10,101 nucleotides of DNA from CAZMYO01 sp964570525 (GTDB taxonomy: Bacteria; Patescibacteriota; Patescibacteriia; Magasanikbacterales; GWA2-37-8), in NCBI GenBank assembly GCA_964570525.1, contig CAZMYO010000063.1:1-10101 (forward strand), in the 5' to 3' direction. Numbering within the stretch: the first letter of the stretch is position 1; each line of letters opens with the position of its first letter. The notes beneath the pieces were generated by a model. It worked only from the letters and a program-made list of their open reading frames with translations. It was not told where the DNA came from and searched no databases. Both the position numbers and the translations under genes were made by a program. Of the stretch, positions 1 through 6,418 are shown one piece after another.

Positions 1-317
1 AGAGCAAAACAAAAAACAAACAAAAAATCAGCGTTTCTGCTGTCTTTTACCTCAAATCTTATGGATTCTTTGATTAAAAATTTTTCTTTTCTTCTTTCTC
101 CTAAAACATGGTTCCCGCCAGAGGCGGGCAGGCGAGCCGACCCGCGCTTCGCCAAAGCTTCAGCGAGGCGAGTGTTTTTCTCCGAGTTCTTTTGCGGTTT
201 TGAGCGGTGCGGCTCCGCCGCCTTTCCGTCCGCCAGCTGGCGGATTCGCGGGGGGACTTCCTCGTCCGCGACAGCAGTCGGGACGAAATGCGTTCGGACT
301 ATCTTTAATATTCTTTC
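1..317. other. Intergenic stretch without a convincing gene
   Basis: Reading frames across this stretch encode low-complexity, Arg/Pro/Ser-rich peptides with no family resemblance, so I call no gene. Positions 1-110 are A/T-rich with homopolymer runs. From about 114 the composition switches abruptly to GC-rich and contains several short palindromes, described separately. The segment lies immediately downstream of the minus-strand tRNA-Leu, so any read-through transcript from the bactofilin/lipid-kinase/tRNA unit would cross the palindromes. They could act as 3' processing or stop signals, but no classical hairpin plus U-tract is visible. Confidence 0.6.
114..244. repeat. Cluster of short GC-rich palindromes
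   Basis: Three clear inverted repeats lie within 131 bases. One is a 6-bp stem with a 3-nt loop at 114-128 (CCCGCC/GGCGGG). One is a 5-bp stem with a 3-nt loop at 209-221 (GCGGC/GCCGC). The third is a 16-bp perfect palindrome at 229-244 (TCCGCCAGCTGGCGGA). Between them, 147-172 has the form CGCTTCGCC...GGCGAG. Composition contrasts sharply with the AT-rich flanks. Short palindromic GC-rich repeats of this look are, as I recall, common between genes in Patescibacteria. That they belong to a dispersed family is inference, because only one copy of each is seen here. Confidence 0.55.
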
Positions 318-404
318 TGGTGCCCAGGAGAAGAGTCGAACTTCCATTCCCTTGCGGGAGCTACCACCTCAAGGTAGTGCGTCTACCAATTTCGCCACCT
401 GGGC
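318..404 (-). tRNA. tRNA-Leu (anticodon GAG), CCA encoded
   Basis: The minus strand folds into a complete class II tRNA. The 7-bp acceptor stem is GCCCAGG (404-398) with CCTGGGC (328-322). The D arm contains the TTGGTAGA loop. The anticodon stem is CTACC/GGTAG with loop TTGAGGT, placing anticodon GAG at 370-368, which reads CUC/CUU leucine codons. A long variable arm with a CTCCC/GGGA-type stem is typical of leucine tRNAs. The T arm is GGAAG-TTCGACT-CTTCT. The discriminator base is A and the CCA tail is encoded at 320-318. The 5' end lies only five bases past the stop codon of the lipid-kinase-like gene, so it is probably cut out of that transcript. No separate promoter fits in the gap. Confidence 0.96.
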
Positions 405-409
405 GTGAT

Positions 410-1174
410 TCAAAATTTCCTATTCCTTCCCACAATCATTTCTACCTTGCCGTGCGCCAACTTTATTTTTACTTTTATCTCGCGGGTTGTTTTTCCATCG
501 GCTTCAACGGTAAATGGTTCTTCCCCTTTTATCTCCATTTCTTCAAAGGGAAAAATGCTGGGATCCTCGTAGGTATACCCCCACCAGCGCTTCTTTGTCA
601 AGGGACGGAGATACGCTTCGAGCTTGCCATCCTGCGGATGCACCATCTGTGTCTCCGGGTCATGTTTGTCTTTTTTCCAATAAAACGGCTGGAGGTTACA
701 CACCACCACTTCCATCCGGTCATTCGCCGTCACCCTAAAACGTTCGTCATAGATTACCTCCACTTTTGCCGGCGGCACATGCAATTGAGCGACAAAATAA
801 CGGTTGTTCATCCAGCCAATATCCAAGCGCTCGAGGCGCCGCCGCGACAGCGCTTCACAGGCCGGGAGGCCAATAGGTATGCCGAGCACTTCGGCGATGG
901 TGTTGTTTGGCCCGACTGGTAAAAAACCAAAAGTGCACTCGCAGGTGGCGGCGCGCGACAATACATGGCCAAAGGTCTGGTCGTTGCCGACAATTACAAT
1001 CGTTTTAGCGCCACGCTTTATTTCATCATCAATAATCGGTTTGGCGTCGATATAGCTGTTAAGGCGCAAAATCTTTCCGGCAATCCCGTAGTCGGTGAGA
1101 CTAACTTCCATGGCTTTAACAACCGAAGAATGTTTTTTTTCACGTAAAAAATTGTCGTAAATATAGACATACAT
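410..1174 (-). CDS. Divergent diacylglycerol/lipid kinase family protein
   Basis: The 254-residue protein resembles the diacylglycerol/sphingosine/NAD-kinase-like lipid kinases (DAGK catalytic domain, COG1597). The N-terminal half has the expected order. KTIVIVGNDQTFGHVLS (residues 58-73) sits where the GGDGT nucleotide-binding loop belongs. FLPVGPNNTIAEVLGIP (84-100) matches the usual PLGTGNDFAxxLGIP motif. ERLDIGWMNNRYFVAQ (115-130) matches the start of the beta-sandwich domain, and VEADGKT (223-229) matches its late DG turn. The loop is degenerate: GGDGT reads GNDQT, keeping the Asp and Thr, and GTGND reads GPNNT. The usual length is about 290-300 residues, so it is somewhat short. Family members phosphorylate membrane lipids at the cytoplasmic face; whether this one is active is open. 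The ATG at 1174 has no Shine-Dalgarno. It lies 27 bases after bactofilin and 5 before tRNA-Leu, suggesting one transcript. Confidence 0.72.
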   Translation of the reverse strand: MYVYIYDNFLREKKHSSVVKAMEVSLTDYGIAGKILRLNSYIDAKPIIDDEIKRGAKTIVIVGNDQTFGHVLSRAATCECTFGFLPVGPNNTIAEVLGIPIGLPACEALSRRRLERLDIGWMNNRYFVAQLHVPPAKVEVIYDERFRVTANDRMEVVVCNLQPFYWKKDKHDPETQMVHPQDGKLEAYLRPLTKKRWWGYTYEDPSIFPFEEMEIKGEEPFTVEADGKTTREIKVKIKLAHGKVEMIVGRNRKF

Positions 1175-1201
1175 AGCCAGTCGTGAAGAAGGAGGGAATC
1201 T

Positions 1202-1687
1202 CTAGGCTTGCGCTACGAGGGAGAGCTCGTCTGCTTTTTTTACCGAGGCCGAGCGGCCCGGCCGCGCCAGTTTGGTTTCCGTTGTTTCGAGCCCCGGCAT
1301 CATCACCTTGCCGGAGATAAGCGCCCCGGCTGCCACCACCAAAACTTTCGCTTCAATATCTCCCATAATCCTGGCCGTGGAGGTAAGCTCAAGAGATTCT
1401 TTAATTTTAATATTTCCCTTGACCTCGCCGGCGATCTGCGCCCCGCCCGCTCTCACATTGGCCATTATTTTGGCTCCCAGCTCTACGGAGAGGTGCTTAC
1501 TAGTGCGCACACTCCCGGCCACTGTCCCTTTCACTATAATGTTTCCTTCCGAAGCGAAGTCGCCTTCCACATTTACCGATGGGCCTACTACGGTCTCCAC
1601 TTCATCGGTGGCTGAAAACTGCCCCTCGGGAGCATGCCCCAGCAGTTGATCGGAATTAGGTTTAGTGGAAGTTTTTTGAAAAAGCAT
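1202..1687 (-). CDS. Bactofilin (polymer-forming cytoskeletal protein)
   Basis: The 161-residue protein is a bactofilin (DUF583/PF04519 family), a cytoskeletal protein that self-assembles into filaments under the membrane and positions cell-shape or envelope enzymes. The core runs from about residue 34 to 130 and shows the regular short beta-strand/Gly turns of the triangular beta-helix, for example VNVEGDFASEGNIIVKGTVAG, GGAQIAGEVKGNIKI and TARIMGDIEAKVLVVAAGALISGKV. The N-terminus (MLFQK) resembles the short hydrophobic-plus-basic membrane-targeting sequence described for bactofilins; that is inference. N- and C-terminal tails are polar and look disordered, as usual. The start ATG at 1687 has no evident Shine-Dalgarno. 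It has a promoter about 33 bases upstream and is followed after 27 bases by the lipid-kinase-like gene. Confidence 0.9.
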   Translation of the reverse strand: MLFQKTSTKPNSDQLLGHAPEGQFSATDEVETVVGPSVNVEGDFASEGNIIVKGTVAGSVRTSKHLSVELGAKIMANVRAGGAQIAGEVKGNIKIKESLELTSTARIMGDIEAKVLVVAAGALISGKVMMPGLETTETKLARPGRSASVKKADELSLVAQA

Positions 1688-1719
1688 AGCGATTGATGAT
1701 TAAATAATCAAGTATATAC

Positions 1720-1749
1720 ATTATACACAACTACCGAGATATCTGGCAA
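1720..1749 (-). promoter_or_regulatory. Promoter for bactofilin / lipid kinase / tRNA-Leu unit
   Basis: On the minus strand a -35 box TTGCCA (1749-1744, five of six consensus bases) and a perfect -10 box TATAAT (1725-1720) are separated by 18 bases. Transcription would start near 1713, giving a leader of about 25 bases before the bactofilin ATG at 1687. The box lies in the 76-base gap after the histidine kinase stop codon, where no terminator is visible, so read-through from the kinase is also possible. Confidence 0.7.
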
Positions 1750-1763
1750 CCCCCGCTCACCTT

Positions 1764-3371
1764 TTACTTTTTTAGGCGCGGCAGCCAAAACCCAAACTCG
1801 CTGCCCTTGCCAAGACCACTGCTTTGCCCCCAAATACGCCCATTGTGAGCTTCGATAAATTTACGGCAAACATAGAGACCCAGGCCAGTTCCAGTGACAT
1901 TGGTGGTTTTTACGTTCTCACCCCGATAAAACTTTTGAAAAAAATTAGCTTCGTCGATCTTTTCAAAACCAACTCCGTGATCCTTTACCCTCACCGCCAC
2001 ACCACCAACCTCTTCCTCCGCCACAACCGTAATCATCCCCGCCTCGCTATACTTGATGGCATTATCAATAAAATTAAATACGACATGGCGAATCTTCTCT
2101 TCATCTACGCTTAATTGCTTTAAACTCCTGTCCGGGGTCCAATTAATTTTTAAACCTTTCTGCTTGGCTCGATCATCTAGTTCGCGAATCACGCTTGTAA
2201 TTACCTTGTTTATATCAGCTTCAATAAATTCAAATTTTGTTCTCCCCTGCTCAATGCGCGTAACATCCAAAAACTCGTCAACTAATTTTATCAGGTGTCC
2301 GTTGCTTTGATCCATATTACCCAAAATTTCTTTCACTTTCTCTCCCACTTTTCCATAGGCTCCGTCCTTGATAAGTTCCACGTACCCGTTGATAATGGAA
2401 AGCGGCGTGCGCAACTGGTGCGCGGCGATGGAAAGAAAATCGGTTTTTTGCTGATCAAGATCTTGCAAGTGCGCGTTGGCTTCTTCCAAAGAATGCGCGA
2501 GCTTGGTTACCTGCTCGCGGCGCTGGATTTCTTTTTTGACACTCTTGATTAACAACAATGAAATTATTAAAACGGCAACTAGAACCACCGCGTTGAGCGT
2601 TAAGCCGGCGGCGGTATCCGAAGAAATTAACTGGATGAACAGGAAAAAGTTCAATATCAACACAAGGCCTTCGGTAGCCACAATTTTAATATCCAGCAGG
2701 TTGTGTTTTAAAATAGCGTAGGTGGTGAAGATAGCGACGATGGTGGAAAAAAACTGACCGAGCCAATTTAATTCAAAGTATCCAAACCAGGGCAGAATAA
2801 GATTGGTGGTCATGGCGAGGTTGGCGGCAATAAAATAACCGACAAGAATTGTCCAAATCTGTCGTCGCGCCAACCCGGCGGCTTGGCGAGCTTTTAAAAA
2901 TAACAAAATAAACCCTGCTAAAAAAAATAAACTTATATGCGTAACGTAGACCGGGTATAACGGACCCCAGAGTATTGTGTCTTCTCGGCCGCTCATGAAC
3001 CTTATTGCCTGAATCATCCACCGAGGGTGTAAACAGAGAAAAATTATACCTAAATTTTCTAACAGGAGCAGCGCCTGTACCCACCAGGCGATTTTTCTTT
3101 TTTCCGGAAACGTATAAGCAAACAAGAAGAAAGTTGTTGAGGTGAAAGAAGCCATTATGTAGAGGATCCGCGCCCAGAGCAATGTTTCGCCAAAAAGGTG
3201 GCTGCGGTAGAGGATCATGGGAAAAACCCAGCCGGCGATAGCCAGGACGGCTACCGAATAAGCTTTGCCGCCGGGAGTTTTACGACCGTAGCGATATAAT
3301 ACCCACAACAAAATAGCGTGGATTGCCAACGATACCAGTACAATGATATTTATAAAATCAAATTGAAACAT
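1764..3371 (-). CDS. Membrane sensor histidine kinase with 7TM-like input domain
   Basis: Counting from the ATG at 3371 the protein has 535 residues. The first ~225 hold about seven hydrophobic helices, resembling the 7TM sensor region found on some histidine kinases. Two further hydrophobic segments (about 234-250 and 259-276) precede a coiled-coil linker (about 280-310). The HisKA H-box is FLSIAAHQLRTPLS with phosphoacceptor His318. The HATPase region has N-box NFIDNAIKYS (433-442), G1 DHGVG (464-468), F-box FFQKFYRG (477-484) and G2 GTGLGL (494-499), so all catalytic boxes are intact. It should autophosphorylate and pass phosphate to a response regulator, but none is encoded here. The open frame extends upstream to a TTG at 3440, adding 23 residues read through a palindromic repeat. 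I prefer 3371 because it is an ATG followed directly by the first membrane helix. No Shine-Dalgarno is seen. Confidence 0.92.
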   Translation of the reverse strand: MFQFDFINIIVLVSLAIHAILLWVLYRYGRKTPGGKAYSVAVLAIAGWVFPMILYRSHLFGETLLWARILYIMASFTSTTFFLFAYTFPEKRKIAWWVQALLLLENLGIIFLCLHPRWMIQAIRFMSGREDTILWGPLYPVYVTHISLFFLAGFILLFLKARQAAGLARRQIWTILVGYFIAANLAMTTNLILPWFGYFELNWLGQFFSTIVAIFTTYAILKHNLLDIKIVATEGLVLILNFFLFIQLISSDTAAGLTLNAVVLVAVLIISLLLIKSVKKEIQRREQVTKLAHSLEEANAHLQDLDQQKTDFLSIAAHQLRTPLSIINGYVELIKDGAYGKVGEKVKEILGNMDQSNGHLIKLVDEFLDVTRIEQGRTKFEFIEADINKVITSVIRELDDRAKQKGLKINWTPDRSLKQLSVDEEKIRHVVFNFIDNAIKYSEAGMITVVAEEEVGGVAVRVKDHGVGFEKIDEANFFQKFYRGENVKTTNVTGTGLGLYVCRKFIEAHNGRIWGQSSGLGKGSEFGFWLPRLKK

Positions 3372-3378
3372 AAGCGGA

Positions 3379-3434
3379 GCTTGTCCCGATCCCGAAGGAT
3401 CGAGGATCCCGACTCGCCGTCGGGAAAAGTCGGG
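3379..3434 (-). repeat. Structured palindromic repeat, copy A (5' leader of histidine kinase)
   Basis: The 33-base core at 3379-3411 matches 9225-9257 at 32 of 33 positions, in the same orientation relative to the host gene. It folds as a 6-bp stem CGATCC/GGATCG capped by a 4-nt loop (TTCG on the minus strand). Next to it is a second hairpin, CCCGAC/GTCGGG at 3408-3424 with loop TCGCC, followed by another GTCGGG at 3429-3434 that could pair competitively. Read in the histidine kinase frame it encodes LDPSGSGQA, but it probably lies just upstream of the real start at 3371, within the leader RNA. Confidence 0.8.
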
Positions 3435-3476
3435 CTTCAAAAAAGAAAATTTTTTTCTTTTTATTCAGCCCTAGTA

Positions 3477-3485
3477 ATTATAACA
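3477..3485 (-). promoter_or_regulatory. Candidate extended -10 promoter for the histidine kinase
   Basis: The minus strand reads TGTTATAAT at 3485-3477, a perfect TATAAT with an extended -10 TG. A second TATAAT lies at 3501-3496. Neither has a good -35 box. Use of the first would give a leader of about 100 bases that includes the palindromic repeat copy A before the ATG at 3371. The surrounding 3441-3530 region is very AT-rich, so chance matches are likely. Confidence 0.4.
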
Positions 3486-3520
3486 ACTATAGAATATTAT
3501 ACACTATTTTTACTTTTTTT

Positions 3521-3556
3521 AATAAAGAAAGGCACCCCGACGTTACGTCGGGGTGC
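3521..3556 (-). terminator. Intrinsic terminator of the reductase-like gene
   Basis: An 11-bp perfect GC-rich stem (GCACCCCGACG with CGTCGGGGTGC, 3532-3542 and 3546-3556) has a 3-nt loop and is followed on the minus strand by CTTTCTTTATT. It lies 50 bases after the stop codon of the acyl-ACP-reductase-like gene and upstream of the histidine kinase promoter candidates. It therefore isolates the two genes transcriptionally. Confidence 0.85.
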
Positions 3557-3605
3557 TTTATAATTTCCGCGAATGGTGGTTAGGCGCCAGCTCGCGGCAG
3601 ATTGG

Positions 3606-4592
3606 TTACGAATCGTCTTGGTGCCGCAGAAGCCGGCAATAGAAACCGGCGGCGGAGGCGGCTCGATTGAAATCCTCCTGGGTCTCAAACGTACCAGACC
3701 CATTGAGAATAACTACCAAGGCCTCGAGGAGGCAGCCAGGTACGTCGTCCTGCCTAAAGTTTGGCAGACGCGGAAACATGCGCAGAGAACCGTTGGCCAT
3801 CGTCGCTTTAGAGAGCAAGACGCCCCGTCTTAAGAGACGTTCCCTCACTAGTCGGTGTATCGGCGGGTGCGTATCATCGGCAACGTACGCGCCCGGACGG
3901 AAGGAACGCACCAGATTCTCCACATCATCACCTTGAGCGGTAAGAATCACGGCCACCGTGGCGAGCGTCAGGTCACTGACATCGGACGTGAAAAGAATGT
4001 TATCCTTCCCTTCCCGAACCGTGTAGCGCGGGTCGAGAGCTACGACCTGAATAAATTCTAAGGCCAAATCGGCGAGCACCTGGGAGCCGGTATAACCAGC
4101 TCCTCCAGGAACAGCGATGCACACTTCTCCAGCCGGCTTTCCAGTTTTCCTGGCCAGGGCCCGAGCCGCGTTCACAAGCGAATAGCGGGTGCCTCTCGTT
4201 CCGTCTATGAAGGGCATTGTTATGGTTTTCTTCATCCGACGTACGAAGCCAGGTAGCCGACCAGCCAGGGCGAAGGCCCGAACGCGAGGAAACTCTGCTT
4301 TGGCTTCAGCGAGGAGTTTGAGCGCCAACCCCGGGCTCTTCTCCATCTGTTCGGCTGTCGTGAGCGTAGCCCCGATGAGGCCCCAGAGCTTACGGGTGGA
4401 GCTCCGATAACGGATTAACCCGATTGGGAAAACGGGACGCAAAATTTTTTCCGCCCACTTGGGCCAATAGGCGCGCTTGTCCTGGTCGGTGCCATAGACC
4501 AAAAAAATCACATCTGGCCGAAGCGCCTTCCTAAGAATAGGCCACGCAAAATATAAAAGAACAAACATCACTGTCCGGAAAATGATCGTCAT
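3606..4592 (-). CDS. Acyl-ACP reductase-like NAD(P)-binding protein
   Basis: The 328-residue protein has a Rossmann fold starting at EVCIAVPGGAGYTGSQVLADL (156-176; Gly-rich loop GGAGYTG). From memory, the overall order matches the aldehyde-forming long-chain acyl-ACP reductases of cyanobacteria (COG5322, shikimate-dehydrogenase-like). LWGLIGATLT (69-78) aligns with their MFGLIGHLTS start, RAFALAGRLP (105-114) with their ALGGF segment, and DGTRGTRYSLV (130-140) with TGNTHTAY. DVPGCLLEALVVILNG (283-298) aligns with the segment FACFAEAMLLEFEG that carries the catalytic Cys, so Cys287 is the candidate nucleophile. An extra N-terminal region (1-68) has one hydrophobic stretch (4-20) that may bind membrane. 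Substrate and reaction are not established, and another Rossmann dehydrogenase is possible. The start ATG has a strong Shine-Dalgarno (AGGAGA, 6 bases upstream), a good promoter and a terminator, so it is a single-gene unit. Confidence 0.65.
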   Translation of the reverse strand: MTIIFRTVMFVLLYFAWPILRKALRPDVIFLVYGTDQDKRAYWPKWAEKILRPVFPIGLIRYRSSTRKLWGLIGATLTTAEQMEKSPGLALKLLAEAKAEFPRVRAFALAGRLPGFVRRMKKTITMPFIDGTRGTRYSLVNAARALARKTGKPAGEVCIAVPGGAGYTGSQVLADLALEFIQVVALDPRYTVREGKDNILFTSDVSDLTLATVAVILTAQGDDVENLVRSFRPGAYVADDTHPPIHRLVRERLLRRGVLLSKATMANGSLRMFPRLPNFRQDDVPGCLLEALVVILNGSGTFETQEDFNRAASAAGFYCRLLRHQDDS

Positions 4593-4618
4593 TTTCTTCT
4601 CCTGGTTTGTTACTGCTT

Positions 4619-4647
4619 ATCTTATTAAAAAAAGATATAATTGTAAA
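4619..4647 (-). promoter_or_regulatory. Promoter of the reductase-like gene
   Basis: On the minus strand, -35 TTTACA (4647-4642) and -10 TAAGAT (4624-4619) are 17 bases apart. Transcription would begin near 4612, about 20 bases before the ATG at 4592, with the Shine-Dalgarno AGGAGA between. It sits in the 86-base gap downstream of argS, which otherwise shows only a GC-rich run (4657-4671) and no clear argS terminator. Confidence 0.65.
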
Positions 4648-4678
4648 GGAAGGAAGGCGCCGGGGGCGGGTTTATTCC

Positions 4679-6418
4679 TTACATCTCTTCGACCGCTGGA
4701 ATTGTCAAAATGCTCAATGCGTTCTTGAGCACTTGTCTGACAGCCACCGAAAGAGCCAAACGAGCGTTGACAAGTTCCGCGAACTCGGCGCTTAAAACAC
4801 TGTGTTTATTATAAAAATCGTTGTAAGCCTGCGCTAAATCAAAAGCAAAACGAGCGATGACTGAAGGATTGTATTGTTCCAGTGCTTTTTGCACCACCGC
4901 TCCAAACTCGCCCATCGATAAAGCGAGCTTTTTTTCTTCCGGAGCCGTCAACAAATTAAATTCAACATTTGATTTTTTGATTTCTTGACTGCCCCGTACC
5001 GTGCTTGCTCTGGTGCGGAGATTTTTTGATTTCTTAAGTAAGCTGTTTATTCTCGCTACCACATAAAGCACGTAGGGCCCGCTAAAACCTTCCACCGACG
5101 TGGCCTCTTTGATATCAAAGACGATGTTTTTCGCCGCCTCATGCTTAAGCATATCAAACTTAAGCGCGGCTAAGGTGAGGCCGCGAGCAACCTCGGCAAT
5201 CTTGTCGCTCTCCCAGTCGGGGTGTCGCGTGGTAGTTTCTTCCAGCATCTTTCCATACACCAAATCACGCAAATCTTCGTATAAAACCACCTGGCCGGTT
5301 CGAGAAGACATTTTTCCCTCCGGCAGATTCACCAGGCCATAGCCGATATGAGTGAGCTTTTTCTTTATCCCCATCAATTCCAAAACTTTGTATAACTGTT
5401 TGAAATAAAAATTCTGTTCCTGGGCGGTAATAACGATGCTCTCATTCACCTTAAATTTCTTAAACTTTTCTTTGGCGAGCGGGAGATCGCTTGTGAGGTA
5501 AAGACCGGCGCCGTTTGATTTGCGCAGCAACGCCACATCCAACTTATACGGCGACAAATCAATAATAATGGCGCCGCCCTCCCCCACCTTGGCGATGCCT
5601 TTTTTTAGGAGCTCATCGGCAATTTTTTGCCCGTCTTTCTTTAAATCTTTCTCAAAAAAAGTAGCAACGTGTTTTACTCCCAGCTCCTTAAATAATTCCT
5701 CAAATTTATCAATGCTCCACTGGCGCGTTTCCATAAATAACGGCCACACTTTCTTATCCTTGGCCTCGAGCTTCTTCTGCAATTCGGCAACCTCAAGGCC
5801 GGCTTCCGGGCGCTCTTTAAGATAACGACTCGCTTCGGCGTAAATATCGCCGAGCCACTTCTGTTTGTTTTCCGGCGGGGTTTCATCACCGTGAAATTTC
5901 TCTAGTCCCCACAGGCACCGCGCCACATGCGCGCCAAAATCGTTGAGGTAATTTACCGGAAAAACTTTGTAGCCGCTTTTTTGGCACAGCTGTACCAGGG
6001 TATTGCCAATACAGGCATTGCGAAAATGCCCGATGTGGAATTCTTTATGGCTGTTGTTGGATGGATACTCAATCAATATTTTCTTGCCCCTCCCGCTTTT
6101 ATTGGAACCAAACTCCTCCGCTTCCTTTTTTACTTCTTTCGTAACCGTTTTCGCCACCTGCCCGGCGTTCAAATAAAAATTAACATATGGACCAAGCGCT
6201 TCCACTCGCTCAACGACTTTCGACTTTCGACTTTCGACTTTCGATTTTATTTCCTTCGCCACCGCGGCTGGATTTTTCTTCATTTCTTTAGCCAAACCAA
6301 AACAGGGAAACGCAAAATCTCCCAATGCCGGGTTCGGTGGTATCGTGAGCTCAATCGGCTCGGGCGCCCCGGCCCGCGCCAGCGCTTTTTTGATATCTTT
6401 AATAATTTGTTCCAACAT
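4679..6418 (-). CDS. argS: Arginyl-tRNA synthetase
   Basis: The 579-residue class I synthetase attaches arginine to tRNA-Arg in the cytoplasm. The N-terminal Add1-type domain (1-110) contains the family segment EALGPYVNFYLN (73-84). The ATP-binding signature NNSHKEFHIGHFRN carries HIGH at 128-131, followed by NDFGAHVAR (159-167). The second signature EGKMSSRTG has KMSS at 369-372. The C-terminal DALR anticodon-binding helices run from about 490 to the end, including YNDFYNKHSVL, and the length is normal. Oddities are two low-complexity insertions: KSKVESRKSKV (59-69), encoded by a tandem 7-base repeat, and SKNLRTRASTVRGSQEIKKS (464-483), flanked by a 16-base direct repeat. Both lie in expected linkers, so the enzyme is probably functional. 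Start ATG at 6418; neither a Shine-Dalgarno nor a convincing promoter is visible. Confidence 0.97.
   Translation of the reverse strand: MLEQIIKDIKKALARAGAPEPIELTIPPNPALGDFAFPCFGLAKEMKKNPAAVAKEIKSKVESRKSKVVERVEALGPYVNFYLNAGQVAKTVTKEVKKEAEEFGSNKSGRGKKILIEYPSNNSHKEFHIGHFRNACIGNTLVQLCQKSGYKVFPVNYLNDFGAHVARCLWGLEKFHGDETPPENKQKWLGDIYAEASRYLKERPEAGLEVAELQKKLEAKDKKVWPLFMETRQWSIDKFEELFKELGVKHVATFFEKDLKKDGQKIADELLKKGIAKVGEGGAIIIDLSPYKLDVALLRKSNGAGLYLTSDLPLAKEKFKKFKVNESIVITAQEQNFYFKQLYKVLELMGIKKKLTHIGYGLVNLPEGKMSSRTGQVVLYEDLRDLVYGKMLEETTTRHPDWESDKIAEVARGLTLAALKFDMLKHEAAKNIVFDIKEATSVEGFSGPYVLYVVARINSLLKKSKNLRTRASTVRGSQEIKKSNVEFNLLTAPEEKKLALSMGEFGAVVQKALEQYNPSVIARFAFDLAQAYNDFYNKHSVLSAEFAELVNARLALSVAVRQVLKNALSILTIPAVEEM
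4971..5035. repeat. 16-base direct repeat flanking a 33-base segment in argS
   Basis: GATTTTTTGATTTCTT occurs at 4971-4986 and again at 5020-5035, separated by 33 bases of higher GC content. The arrangement looks like an insertion with a target duplication, or a tandem-type duplication with diverged middle. The 49-base period is not a multiple of three, so the two copies are read in different frames (KKSKNL versus QEIKKSN). Confidence 0.7.
6214..6248. repeat. Tandem heptanucleotide repeat in argS
   Basis: Four perfect CGACTTT units (6214-6241) are followed by one variant unit CGATTTT (6242-6248). On the coding strand three units (21 bases) give one seven-residue cycle, KSKVESR, explaining the protein sequence at residues 59-69. 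Loss or gain of a single unit would shift the argS frame near its start. Confidence 0.9.

Noticed and set aside
31..50. Weak hairpin CAGC/GCTG flanked by A and T runs, possible terminator
   Set aside because: A four-base-pair stem is too weak and no gene clearly ends there.
558..568. GGGATCCTCG resembling the palindromic repeat core, inside the lipid-kinase-like gene (encodes EDPSI)
   Set aside because: Only about ten bases match and neither hairpin is present, so it is most likely chance.
200..922. Plus-strand open frame of 240 codons running antisense to tRNA-Leu and the lipid-kinase-like gene
   Set aside because: It reads through the tRNA and the antisense of a recognisable gene, and its peptide has no family resemblance.
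1187..1197. GAAGGAGGGA, a perfect-looking plus-strand Shine-Dalgarno
   Set aside because: No plausible plus-strand coding frame follows; it lies in the gap between two minus-strand genes.
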